Part shown: in pieces, positions 46,657-54,804 of the stretch | Numbering within the stretch: position 1 is the stretch's first letter | How the letters are laid out: each line of letters starts with the position of its first letter | NCBI RefSeq assembly: GCF_945957265.1 | Contig: NZ_CAMFKO010000004.1 | Location: 62,001 to 126,000, forward strand | Length of the DNA: 64,000 nt | Source: an uncultured Dechloromonas sp. | Lineage (GTDB): Bacteria > Pseudomonadota > Gammaproteobacteria > Burkholderiales > Rhodocyclaceae | Reading direction: 5' to 3' | Translations under genes and position numbers: made by a program | Notes under the pieces: model-generated | Seen by the model: the letters and a program-made list of their open reading frames with translations, nothing else | Told to the model about the DNA's origin: nothing | The model's database searches: none

Positions 46657-46875
46657 TCAATTCACTTCTTCGTAGAACATATGGACTTCGTACCCGTCAG
46701 GACAGGAGAGAAGGCCATCCAGAATTGCGCAGTTCATCGACTCATGAGCCACCGTTCGATTTGCCGACCTGGCCGCGTGACGCAGGCTGGAGACAAAGGT
46801 CATATTGATGTCGATAAACGCCCCACTCTCGCGATCCTGGACAACGAACACCGGGACAACATCGAGCAGGGCCAT
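46657..46875 (-). CDS. Phage hypothetical protein, 72 aa
   Basis: Starts MALLDVVPVFVVQDRESGAF with TAAGG upstream. Compact alpha/beta-looking sequence ending YEVHMFYEEVN. Not recognised. Lies 4 bases after the ssDNA-binding gene. Confidence 0.6.
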   Translation of the reverse strand: MALLDVVPVFVVQDRESGAFIDINMTFVSSLRHAARSANRTVAHESMNCAILDGLLSCPDGYEVHMFYEEVN

Positions 46876-46879
46876 CGCC

Positions 46880-47176
46880 TTACACGCCCGCCGGTTTGGC
46901 CGACTGAGGCAGAGCACGGAAGCCGTTGACTTCGTAACCCTTGGTGGTCAGGTTCAAGCCCAGCTCAGCCTTGAGGGGGAACGGCAAGCCTTTGAGCTTG
47001 TTGAATTCGTCCGAGGTACCGAACTTCATTTCGACCACGTTTTGCCCGACGGAATTACCACCGCGTTCGGAAACATCCATGACCACGAACAGCGTGGTGG
47101 AATCGTATGCCTTGCCTTCAACATCGCCCTTGAAGGACTTGGCACCGAGAATCAGCAGTTCTGCCTTGACTTGCAT
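46880..47176 (-). CDS. Putative phage ssDNA-binding protein
   Basis: 98 aa. Features KSFKGDVEGKAYDSTTLFVVMD and EMKFGTSDEFNKLKGLPFPLKAEL are like the DUF1293-type DNA-binding proteins of Xanthomonas filamentous phages, which coat the single-stranded genome. AAGGAG precedes ATG. It follows rep directly, the usual gene II-gene V order. Confidence 0.7.
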   Translation of the reverse strand: MQVKAELLILGAKSFKGDVEGKAYDSTTLFVVMDVSERGGNSVGQNVVEMKFGTSDEFNKLKGLPFPLKAELGLNLTTKGYEVNGFRALPQSAKPAGV

Positions 47177-47202
47177 TTGTATTACTCCTTTGTTTTCGGC
47201 TC

Positions 47203-48510
47203 TTACCAGGCGGTCGCAGCCGCGCTAAGGTTGACCGGTGGTGGTTGATAACGGACTTGATGAATCGAAGCCGGCGCTAGCCCGTGATGCGGCAGCTTCA
47301 TAAACTTGGGTTCCTTGTCATCGCGTGAGACTTTGGTAATGAAGTCATCAACGCCGAGCAGCTGGACGAGGTGGTGAACGTATGCGCCACACTGGTGACG
47401 CATCCATTTGATGGCCTGAGAAACGCCGGCCTGGGTTTCCTTTTGCGTTGTCAGAATGCGTTCCTGATGTTCGGCAATCCAGCCGAAGGCCGGATAGGCA
47501 GCCGCGAGGTATTCACCTGGACGGATCAGGGCATCGAAGGGAATTACGCGATCGACGGATTTGAATTCAACCTCGACGCGCACCCAGTCTGAGGATGGAG
47601 AGCCTAGTTCCCTGCCCTTTTCATAGACGCGACAGAATTTGCCGTTCTTACGATTGCCGACATAGAAGGAACGACCTTTACCGTCCGGGTTTTTCCAGTC
47701 ACCGCGATATTCGCAACGCGGGTTGCGACCACCACAGTTGTAAAGACCATCGGTATGGTCCTGGTCGGCTTTATCGACGGAGTACATCGCACCGATGTAG
47801 TCATCATGCGCAAGGTCAAGGCGCGTTATCCGCGCACGCTGGGATTGTTCGAGAAAGGTTTTTAGGCGCAGTTCCCAGCCGTCTTTGGCCGCAGCAATGC
47901 CCTTGCCGGAAAGACTGACCAGAACGGTTTGGTTCTGACCGCCAACGGAGACTGTTCCCCAACCATCGCCGAGCGTATAGCTCTGATCGTAGAAATGTTG
48001 GCCGTATCCGAGCATCGAGGACACACCGTAGCCAATAATTCCCTGAAGACGACGGGAAATACAGATCATGATTTCGTCAGGCGTGACCGGAACGAGCTTT
48101 TCCGACTCGTGAAGAATCGTATCGGGGGAAATGGTGCAATCGTCGTTTTCGAAGGTTTCCACACCGACCGTGAAATTGATCCAATCTACCAAGGCGGAGG
48201 AACCACCGTAACCACGACGCTTAAGGACTTCTTTGATTTTCCCGTCCTCAAGGACCAACTTAACCAGGTCAGAGCCTTCCGGGTACTTTCCCCCCCTGTT
48301 AGCTGGGGGGGGAAGGCATCCGCGGTGCCCCCCCGCAAGCGGGGACCCCCCCGCGGCCTGCCCTTCCGCCTTCCGCTTTTCTGCTTCAACGAGGCGAGCG
48401 GCAATATCAGAGCAGGGATCAAAAACGGATGTGATTTGTTCGGAGGTGCAACGGCCAAATGCGCCGAATTGCTCAGGCGTCATTTCAAGACCGTGTGACT
48501 TGCGTGCCAT
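47203..48510 (-). CDS. Phage replication initiation protein (Rep_trans / RstA type)
   Basis: 435 aa. The family core includes QSQRARITRLDLAHDDYIG and the FYVGNRKNGKFCRVYEKG and WVRVEVEFK segments of rolling-circle Rep_trans proteins (PF02486), as in CTX phage RstA. Between residues 52 and 76 there is a Gly/Pro-rich insert (SPLAGGHRGCLPPPANRGGK) encoded by nested G/C palindromes. It is the first gene of the leftward operon, with GGGGG 6 bases before the start. Confidence 0.88.
   Translation of the reverse strand: MARKSHGLEMTPEQFGAFGRCTSEQITSVFDPCSDIAARLVEAEKRKAEGQAAGGSPLAGGHRGCLPPPANRGGKYPEGSDLVKLVLEDGKIKEVLKRRGYGGSSALVDWINFTVGVETFENDDCTISPDTILHESEKLVPVTPDEIMICISRRLQGIIGYGVSSMLGYGQHFYDQSYTLGDGWGTVSVGGQNQTVLVSLSGKGIAAAKDGWELRLKTFLEQSQRARITRLDLAHDDYIGAMYSVDKADQDHTDGLYNCGGRNPRCEYRGDWKNPDGKGRSFYVGNRKNGKFCRVYEKGRELGSPSSDWVRVEVEFKSVDRVIPFDALIRPGEYLAAAYPAFGWIAEHQERILTTQKETQAGVSQAIKWMRHQCGAYVHHLVQLLGVDDFITKVSRDDKEPKFMKLPHHGLAPASIHQVRYQPPPVNLSAAATAW
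48288..48355. repeat. Nested G/C palindromes inside rep
   Basis: TTCCCCCCC pairs with GGGGGGGGAA (48288-48314); CCCCGC and GCGGGG (48331-48344) sit between two CCGCGG copies (48320-48325, 48350-48355). Looks like a REP-type element inserted in frame. Confidence 0.55.
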
Positions 48511-48657
48511 TTGCTACCCCCGTTAGACCCGGAAACGCCGGGTGACGGGCGGATTAAATACCTAGCTAGCAAGGTATGCAACTAGCTACATAGGACATCT
48601 TGTAACTAGCTAACTATATGTCTACCCTCAAAGTGAAGAATTCATTGGGGAATGAAA
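48511..48657. promoter_or_regulatory. Divergent control region with CTAGCTA operators
   Basis: 147 bp between rep and the rightward regulator. CTAGCTAG at 48562-48569 and ACTAGCTA at 48581-48588 and 48605-48612; a fourth, ACTAGCTAGCT, is at 48950-48960 after the regulator. Spacings of 19 and 24 bases put sites 1-3 on roughly the same DNA face. Probable binding sites of the adjacent regulator. Confidence 0.65.
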
Positions 48658-48930
48658 ATGTCACTTTCCACGGACTTGATAGACGCCTTCAAAGAGGCAC
48701 AGGGCGGTATTTCTGACTATAGAGTGGCGCAGCTACTCGAGGTCAAAACACCGACAATGACGAAATACCGAAAAGAAATGCTGCCTTTATCACCTGAAAA
48801 GGTGCTTTTTCTATGCGAATTAGCCGGGTTTGATTCCGTTGACTGGCTGCTTGCCCTTTATCGCGAACGCGCGAAATGCGACAAGGAGAGAAGCATCATT
48901 GATGCCCTTAGAAACCGCACCGCTGCTTGA
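48658..48930 (+). CDS. Phage transcription regulator (DUF3693/Cro-like), 90 aa
   Basis: Helix-turn-helix around ISDYRVAQLLEVKTPTMTKYRKEM, followed by LSPEKVLFLCELAGFDSVDW and a short charged tail. This matches small repressors of filamentous phages. ATG 48658 has GGGG 8 bases upstream; ATG 48652 would be too close. Divergent from rep, with the CTAGCTA sites between, so it likely represses rep. Confidence 0.78.
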   Translation: MSLSTDLIDAFKEAQGGISDYRVAQLLEVKTPTMTKYRKEMLPLSPEKVLFLCELAGFDSVDWLLALYRERAKCDKERSIIDALRNRTAA

Positions 48931-48959
48931 TCTGATGAAAAAAACGGCTACTAGCTAGC

Positions 48960-48987
48960 TGTTTAGGTAGTGCGAATTATGCGCTTA
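48960..48987. other. Right prophage junction (attR)
   Basis: Degenerate XerD arm TGTTTAGGTAG, centre TGCGAA, XerC arm TTATGCGCTTA (10 of 11 with the left site). The good XerC arm is on the host side, the poor XerD arm on the phage side, as expected if the phage attP has only the XerC arm. Confidence 0.75.
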
Positions 48988-49169
48988 TCAAAGTAATCAA
49001 AGCTTCACAAATAGTCGATTTTTTCATTCCCCCTGAAAACGCCCCGTTTTACAAATTTTTCCCGTTCCTTCATTTGATGATCCGTTTTTTGTTGCAATCG
49101 ACTACGAGGGGCTTGTCGTGCAGGTCCGGTTCGCCGCAAGGCAAGACAAGACCTCTGAAGTACCGCTGT
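48988..49169. other. Intergenic region with a degraded copy of the prophage left end
   Basis: 48988-49067 resembles 39026-39105 (shared blocks TTCACAAATAGTCGATTTTT and ACGCCCCGTT). The terminator hairpin present on the left is lost here. 49070-49169 shows nothing recognisable. Confidence 0.6.
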
Positions 49170-50258
49170 TTATTGTCTGGCCTGTACGGTATTGATGACG
49201 CAGCGAAGGGTTGGGGAGTTGTATGTGTAAGCTGGCACATACTCGTCATTTAGATCTTGCGTTAAAGGGATCGGGACTTTTGTTTTTCGCCAAATACTCG
49301 TCCCGAGAATTTGACCATTCCAAATAGACCAGCTTCGTATCACCTTTTCCTTGCCCGACACTGAGCCTAAGGGATCAATCTTGCTGGCCGTTTCATAGGC
49401 ATCTTCGGCATACCAGTCGTTCGTCCACTCCCATGTCATATACGCCATATCGTAAAGACCCAATGGATTGGGAGGGTACAAAGCGATTGGATAACGTCTA
49501 TCCGCTGTTTGGGCATAGCTTTCAGAAATTGCCTTTGATTGAATGTCATGCGGTGAATTGCGCCCGTAGTCCAGATTCCCATCATCCGTCGCTGTCGCAA
49601 AGAACTGCCCGCGACTCCGCGCCGCGTATTCCCACTGCGCTTCGGTCGGTAGATCAAAGGGGTAGCCGGTAACCTGCCCCAGCCACAGACAATAGTCCTT
49701 GGCTTCCTGCCAGTAGGCACCGGCGGGAATCAACAGATGGCGGCCTTTTCCTTTACGTTCTGTACCTGTTCGCTGCCTCCCCGTCGCATCCGTAAACACA
49801 TCGAACTCGGCATAGGTGATCTTGTATTTGCCCATCCAGAAATTGCTCAGCGTGATTTCCTTGACCACCTTGTCATCCATGCTGGCGGTCAGCGCCGCAC
49901 CAATGCCGGCGATCTTGGCGAAATCGCCGCGCATGAAGGAACCGCCACGCACATAAACCAGATCGGCAATGGCCTTTTTCTTCAGCTTGGCAACCCGTTC
50001 CTCGATGCTGCCCTTTTCCAGATCGAGCAAGGCGGCGGTCAGTTTCTCCGGCTGTTTGGGAATCGGCAATTTCTCGACCTGTGCATCTGGCATGTGTTCA
50101 TTGAACACCTTGGGATTGGCCGGCGGCTTGACCAGCTTCAGGTTCGGCGACTCGGTACGCGGCAGGGCCGAGAAATCGGGTGTTGCGCCGGCTGGCATGG
50201 CAGTGGCCACCAGTGCCGTCAAGATCAAGAGGCGGAACGAAATATGTGAAGTAAGCAT
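49170..50258 (-). CDS. Periplasmic FGE-sulfatase (SUMF1) domain protein
   Basis: 362 aa from ATG 50258. Signal peptide with LLILTALVATAMPAGA, a 90-residue linker, then a formylglycine-generating-enzyme-like domain (VYVRGGSFMRGDF, FWMGKYKITYAEF, PTEAQWEYAARSRGQ, YDMAYMTWEWTNDWY). The copper-binding cysteines of true FGE are not evident, so it may be only a binding fold. Similar proteins recur in T6SS loci; this one is last in the vgrG transcript. Confidence 0.78.
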   Translation of the reverse strand: MLTSHISFRLLILTALVATAMPAGATPDFSALPRTESPNLKLVKPPANPKVFNEHMPDAQVEKLPIPKQPEKLTAALLDLEKGSIEERVAKLKKKAIADLVYVRGGSFMRGDFAKIAGIGAALTASMDDKVVKEITLSNFWMGKYKITYAEFDVFTDATGRQRTGTERKGKGRHLLIPAGAYWQEAKDYCLWLGQVTGYPFDLPTEAQWEYAARSRGQFFATATDDGNLDYGRNSPHDIQSKAISESYAQTADRRYPIALYPPNPLGLYDMAYMTWEWTNDWYAEDAYETASKIDPLGSVSGKEKVIRSWSIWNGQILGTSIWRKTKVPIPLTQDLNDEYVPAYTYNSPTLRCVINTVQARQ

Positions 50259-50308
50259 GGGTTTCCGAATAACCAAACTGAATAACCGGGGATTGTACGC
50301 TTGCACGA

Positions 50309-51793
50309 TTACGCCATCGACGAATAGAACCCGCCCTCCGCCGAGGCAAATAACGGATGATCTCGATCCCTATCCCGTTGCAGTGCGTATTCCATCGAGT
50401 TGTTCGCCACCGCCACATAACCCCGCGTCGACTCTTCCTTGAGCGTACCGGTCACCGTGTCGTACCAGCCCGCGAAATCGCCATTCATCGCGATCTGGTC
50501 GACCTCGCCGCCCGCCGATTGTCGTGCCGCCGAAAGTTGCCGGCCGGCTAAACCCGCACGTTTCAAGATGTCCTGAAGTTCGCCCTCCTGCGTCGTCTTG
50601 CCAGGGAAATCCAATCCGCCCGGACCTTCCACGCTGAAGAACTCTTTCAGTTTCTCCAGATTGGCGCTGAAACTCCCCTTGGCACCCTTTGGCCCAATAT
50701 GCTGGATCACGTTCTCGATGTCGGCCTTCAACTGCGTCTGACGCAGGATGGCAAGCACGGCGCCCTTTTGCGTGCGCAGATAGCCGCTGCCCAGGCCCGG
50801 CTCGACGGCGAAACTCTCCTTACCGTGGCGAGTGAGCTGATAGATCAGGATGCCCTTGCTTTCCGGCGGGCTGAAACGGGTTTGATTCGGGTTGGTGAGA
50901 ATGCGTTTGCCGAGATCGTGGGAGGCTTGGGCGTGTTCATAGCGTTCTTCGGCCTTGTCGAACAGATCCTTCAAACGCTCTGTTGTCTTCAGGAAATACT
51001 CCTCCACCTTCTTCCCCTGGCAAACCAGCAAATAAGTGAGGTGCTGAAACGCCTCAAACCCACGCCTGGAAATGATCACCAAATTCCTGAACCCCACATT
51101 GAGCAGGTTGTAGTACAGCCAGTAGATGAAGCTCGCCAGTTGTTTGACGTTGACCGCGAAGCTGACCGTGCCTTCGGCCCCGACGCCAAAGCAGATGCCG
51201 GCATGGGCTGTGACCCGGAAGACGCCGTCCACGTAGTCGACCATCAGTTTGGCTGAGGCGCCGATGCCAGCCTGACCTTGTATTTCCGGGGCGATGCTGG
51301 CCATCGCCTCGAACGCCTTCTTTTCGTTGTGCGGGTTGCGCCATTGCAGGCTGCCCTTGAGTTCGAGCCCGCCCTTGGCGCCAGCAAAGAGATTCACTTC
51401 GGCGGCGACGCCTGCCGTGTTCTTCCAGTCATCGCCCTGCCCGCCGACATCGATCTTGCGGGCGCGTTTGGCCTTGTTGCGCTTGCCGGTCAGGCGGGCT
51501 GCTTCCGGGACACTCTTGTCGTGCATTGCCAACTCACGGGCGATCGCTTCGAGGCGGGCGTCGCAAACAGCGAGGACTTCGTTGGCGAGTAGCTGTTCGT
51601 GGATCAGCCGGTTCCATCTGTCGAACTCGTTGTTGAGCGCCGTCGCGTCGCTGGACGGAACGCCGATCACTTCGCCGGTGTCGAGGCGAAGGTAGGCGTT
51701 GGGTTCGGGCGCTATGCAAGCCTGTTCCTGGCTACCTTGGCAGGTATTGGCAGTTCCGCTTTTGAGTTCCGGTGCGCTAGCTCCGTAGGACAT
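50309..51793 (-). CDS. Putative T6SS cargo effector (VgrG-linked), 494 aa
   Basis: Residues 105-200 are a conserved block (GDDWKNTAGVAAEVNLFAGA, KLMVDYVDGVFRVTAHAGI) followed by a hydrophobic stretch (LASFIYWLYYNLLNVGF) and a long helical region. Such blocks occur in the C-terminal half of large VasX/BTH_I2691-type T6SS toxins. The usual N-terminal delivery domain is missing; a Cys-containing 90-residue N-terminus takes its place. It lies 39 bases after vgrG. Pore formation is possible but unproven, and no immunity gene is obvious unless it is the SUMF1 protein. Confidence 0.55.
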   Translation of the reverse strand: MSYGASAPELKSGTANTCQGSQEQACIAPEPNAYLRLDTGEVIGVPSSDATALNNEFDRWNRLIHEQLLANEVLAVCDARLEAIARELAMHDKSVPEAARLTGKRNKAKRARKIDVGGQGDDWKNTAGVAAEVNLFAGAKGGLELKGSLQWRNPHNEKKAFEAMASIAPEIQGQAGIGASAKLMVDYVDGVFRVTAHAGICFGVGAEGTVSFAVNVKQLASFIYWLYYNLLNVGFRNLVIISRRGFEAFQHLTYLLVCQGKKVEEYFLKTTERLKDLFDKAEERYEHAQASHDLGKRILTNPNQTRFSPPESKGILIYQLTRHGKESFAVEPGLGSGYLRTQKGAVLAILRQTQLKADIENVIQHIGPKGAKGSFSANLEKLKEFFSVEGPGGLDFPGKTTQEGELQDILKRAGLAGRQLSAARQSAGGEVDQIAMNGDFAGWYDTVTGTLKEESTRGYVAVANNSMEYALQRDRDRDHPLFASAEGGFYSSMA

Positions 51794-51832
51794 GATTTTT
51801 TCTCGGTCGATGTTTGATTGGCGGTGTACGGC

Positions 51833-54724
51833 TTATTTGCCCCACAGCAATTTGAGCTTTTCTGCCTTGCCGAAAGTCAGGCGGGCAGTTTGGCCTTTCT
51901 CGTCGGCCACACCCTGGAATAGCACCTTGCCCGCACCATCAACGATCCGGTAGGGAGCCCCGGCAATGGATTCCTGGGTTTTTTCATCGCGGATGACGAA
52001 CTGTTCGTCGTAGAGGTCTTTCGATTTCGGGAAACTAACTCCCTCCGCCGAGGCGCTGGCCGGCCCCGCCCAATCCTTCTTGCTCGCCTTGAACTCCACC
52101 TTCCCCGGCGCATGCAGTTCGATATTCCCGCCCTCGATCTTTAGGTAAGCCCCTTGCGCAGTAGCGAGGATTTTCTGCTTGGCGCTGGCTGTGAGTTTGC
52201 CGGTGGTACTGGCTATGGTCACTTTCCTGTCCGCCGCTGCCATCGTCTTGCCGCCCTGGCTTTGCACGCTGACCGCGCCGCTGGCGGCGTGCAGATGGAT
52301 GCCGGTTTCCTGGTTGGGTTTTTGTGGGTCGCTGGCCTTGCCGACGGTGAAGAGTGCCAGACCGTCCTTGACGGCAAGGCTGTGGTGGCCCTGGGCGATG
52401 AGGTTGGTGTCGTGCCCGGTGGCGATGGTGAGATGCTTGCCGGCGGCGAGAATCTGGTGTTCGGGGGTGACCAGGGCGATGCCGGCAGGGGCGGCGAACT
52501 GGAGCCGGGGTTGGGACCAGGCGGGGACGCTGCCCGTGCCGCCCAGGGTGGCCTTGATGCCGTCGCCCTGCCCTGCGTTGTTGGCACCATGGGTGGCGAT
52601 GGCGCTCATCGTCGCTTCGGCCTGTTTCTGGCTGTCGATGGCGGGAAGCTTGTCGGCCTGCGGGTCGGCCTTCAGGCCGGCGTTCTGCTTGTGAGCGACA
52701 TCGGCCAGGCTGCGGCTGAGGCTGTGTGCAGCCTGGATCTGGGCGATGGGTTCGCGGCTGTCGAGGTGGGCGCCTGAGGCGTTGGCTCTTGCATCGGCGC
52801 TGAGCAGGAGGCCGTGGCCGGCGCGTAGCGCCAGGCTGGCCTGTGTGTTGAGTTCACCACCGTGACCGCGGTTGGCTAGTCTGGCGTTGTCGGTTTGCTG
52901 CTTGAGGTGACCCAGTTGCAGGCTGCTTTTGTATTGGGTGGTGCCGAGTTCGATACGGGATTCGCCCGGGGTGTCGTCGAAGACGAGCTGGTTGTAACCG
53001 CCCTGCCCGGTTTTGCTGGTCGAGAGTTGCTGGCTCTTGATGCCCGATAGGCTGGCCTGATGGGTGTGGGCGCTGTCTTCCTTGCCGGCGAAGAAGGCCG
53101 GGGCGTTGGCGCTGGTTTGCTGGGCGCCGCCGGCGATCCGGTTGCCCGGGGCGTCGGGATTGCCGCTGCCGTTGTAGGCGGTGCCGACGATGATGGGGCG
53201 GTCAATGTTGCCGTTCTGGAAAGCGACGAGGACTTCCTGCCCGGGCCGGGGGACGAGATGGCCGCCCCAGTTGGCACCGGCGACCGGGGTCATGACGCGC
53301 AGCCAGACGCCGAGGCTGGCATTGGCCGGAGCATTGTTGCTCCCAGTCGGGTGGTCGTGCCGGCTACTGGCGTCGGCACCACGTTGCCAGGAAAACTGGA
53401 CGCGGACGCGACCGTCGCGGTCGGTGTGGGTGGGGTTGCCCCCCCCGACGACAATGGCGGTGAGGGTCCCGCTGGCGGTGGGGCGGGGATGGATGGCGCG
53501 ACCGTGGCTGTCGTTCATCAGCGGCTTCCAGGGGATGCCGGCGCGGATGGCGGTGAGGGCGTTGCGGTAGTAGTCGACCTTGGGGCTGCCCTGCTCTGCC
53601 GCGCCCTGGGCGTTCCCGATCGTCTTGAGCGCGGCACGGGCTTCATGGGTGACGGCGGTGATCAGGAAGTGGCGTTGTTCCGGATCGTCCCGGTCGTGTT
53701 CGGGGTGGTCGGCGAGCGTGAAGGTGGTACCGGGTGCCGCGCTGCGCACGGTGCCCTGGCCGTCGAATTGTTTCAGCCGGGCATCGATGGCCTGACGCTG
53801 GTTGAGCAACATGCGTTCGCCGTGGGCGTTGTTTTGCCAGGCGTATTGGCCGGGGTCGTGCCAGGCGGCGGTCTTGAGGGTCGGGCCGCTGTCGATTGCG
53901 CTGAGGGCGCTTTGCGGTCGGGCGGAGAGGCTGCGGTAATCCCAACTGGCGGCGTGGGTTTCCGTGGTATCGAGTTGGCGCAGGCCGTGCCAGCGATCCA
54001 GGGAGTCTTCGGCGAGCGCGGCGCCGGCCTGGGTGAAACGGATGCGAGGTTGCGGGTTCGAGGTAAAGGCGCTGTTGGCATCGGCGATGACCAGGGTGTG
54101 GCTGCCCAGGGTTTCGCCCATGTCGGCGCGATGTTCGAACCAGCAGAACAGGCCTTCTTCGGCGAGCAGGCGCTTGAGGAAGGCGAGATCGCTTTCGCGA
54201 TACTGCACGGTCATGCCGCGCTTGGGGTAGGCAGCCGGGTCGGCGAGTTGCCAGCGCCAGGCGGGAACGAGCTTGCCCTGCTCTTTCCAGTCGGAAAAGA
54301 GCTCGTCGACGATGTCGATGACGCTCTTGTCCTGGAAGAGGTAGTTGTCCCGGGTGTGGCCGAGGAAGGCAAGCCAGGGTTCGATGACCAGGCGGTAGCG
54401 GGCGAAGCCACCGTCCGAGCCGTCGCGGGTGATGCGCGTGATGTGGCCGTGGAAAGGTCGGGGCAGCGTGCGCGAGGCGGCGGTTTGCAGGTCGAGGCGG
54501 GCGGCTTGGCCGAGCAAGGCGGTCAGCGAGAGGTGGGCGTTGGACGAAAGGGCCGTCAGTTCGATGCGGTAGCCGGCGTGTTCGCTCACCGGGCCGAGGG
54601 CTTCGTCGATGCGAATGTTTTCGGCCAGCAGCGCATCGGGACCGGCCGGGGTGCTCAGGGTCAGCAGCCGGTCGGTCTGCTGCCAGCCGGCGCCGCCAGA
54701 GAGGAAAGCGAGAGGCGTATTCAT
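51833..54724 (-). CDS. vgrG: Type VI secretion spike protein VgrG (TssI)
   Basis: 963 aa. gp27-like part (YRIELTALS, FHGHITRI, LFQDKSVIDIVDELF, QYRESDLAFLKRLLAEEGL), gp5 OB fold (DRDGRVRVQFSWQR, WGGHLVPRPGQEVLVAFQNG), a long DUF2345 needle (EHQILAAGKHLTIATGHD) and a C-terminal extra domain of about 60 residues (FVIRDEKTQESIAGAPYRIV). The spike pierces the target cell and carries effectors. ATG 54724 begins the conserved MNTPLAF. Confidence 0.95.
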   Translation of the reverse strand: MNTPLAFLSGGAGWQQTDRLLTLSTPAGPDALLAENIRIDEALGPVSEHAGYRIELTALSSNAHLSLTALLGQAARLDLQTAASRTLPRPFHGHITRITRDGSDGGFARYRLVIEPWLAFLGHTRDNYLFQDKSVIDIVDELFSDWKEQGKLVPAWRWQLADPAAYPKRGMTVQYRESDLAFLKRLLAEEGLFCWFEHRADMGETLGSHTLVIADANSAFTSNPQPRIRFTQAGAALAEDSLDRWHGLRQLDTTETHAASWDYRSLSARPQSALSAIDSGPTLKTAAWHDPGQYAWQNNAHGERMLLNQRQAIDARLKQFDGQGTVRSAAPGTTFTLADHPEHDRDDPEQRHFLITAVTHEARAALKTIGNAQGAAEQGSPKVDYYRNALTAIRAGIPWKPLMNDSHGRAIHPRPTASGTLTAIVVGGGNPTHTDRDGRVRVQFSWQRGADASSRHDHPTGSNNAPANASLGVWLRVMTPVAGANWGGHLVPRPGQEVLVAFQNGNIDRPIIVGTAYNGSGNPDAPGNRIAGGAQQTSANAPAFFAGKEDSAHTHQASLSGIKSQQLSTSKTGQGGYNQLVFDDTPGESRIELGTTQYKSSLQLGHLKQQTDNARLANRGHGGELNTQASLALRAGHGLLLSADARANASGAHLDSREPIAQIQAAHSLSRSLADVAHKQNAGLKADPQADKLPAIDSQKQAEATMSAIATHGANNAGQGDGIKATLGGTGSVPAWSQPRLQFAAPAGIALVTPEHQILAAGKHLTIATGHDTNLIAQGHHSLAVKDGLALFTVGKASDPQKPNQETGIHLHAASGAVSVQSQGGKTMAAADRKVTIASTTGKLTASAKQKILATAQGAYLKIEGGNIELHAPGKVEFKASKKDWAGPASASAEGVSFPKSKDLYDEQFVIRDEKTQESIAGAPYRIVDGAGKVLFQGVADEKGQTARLTFGKAEKLKLLWGK

Positions 54725-54804
54725 GGTCTTGTCTGCCTTTGGCGGGAGACGCGGTGGGTGAAACCGGTATGGCTCATCTTGAACATGTGACCTCCCTGCC
54801 CTGT

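Larger units (their letters stand above)
39009..48976. mobile_element. Integrated filamentous phage (inovirus) at dif
   Basis: About 10 kb bounded by two copies of TGCGAATTATGCGC (39009-39022 and 48971-48984). The leftward operon has the inovirus gene set: Rep, ssDNA-binding protein, short hydrophobic coat-like proteins, pIII/TspB-like adsorption protein, DUF2523 pVI-like protein and Zot. There is no integrase gene, which fits Xer-dependent integration. The rightward strand carries two regulators and a ParB-like gene. Reading frames look intact, so the phage may be functional. Confidence 0.9.

Noticed and set aside
48562-48960. CTAGCTA repeats as a CRISPR array
   Set aside because: The units are only 8-11 bases with short irregular gaps around a promoter, and no cas gene is present.
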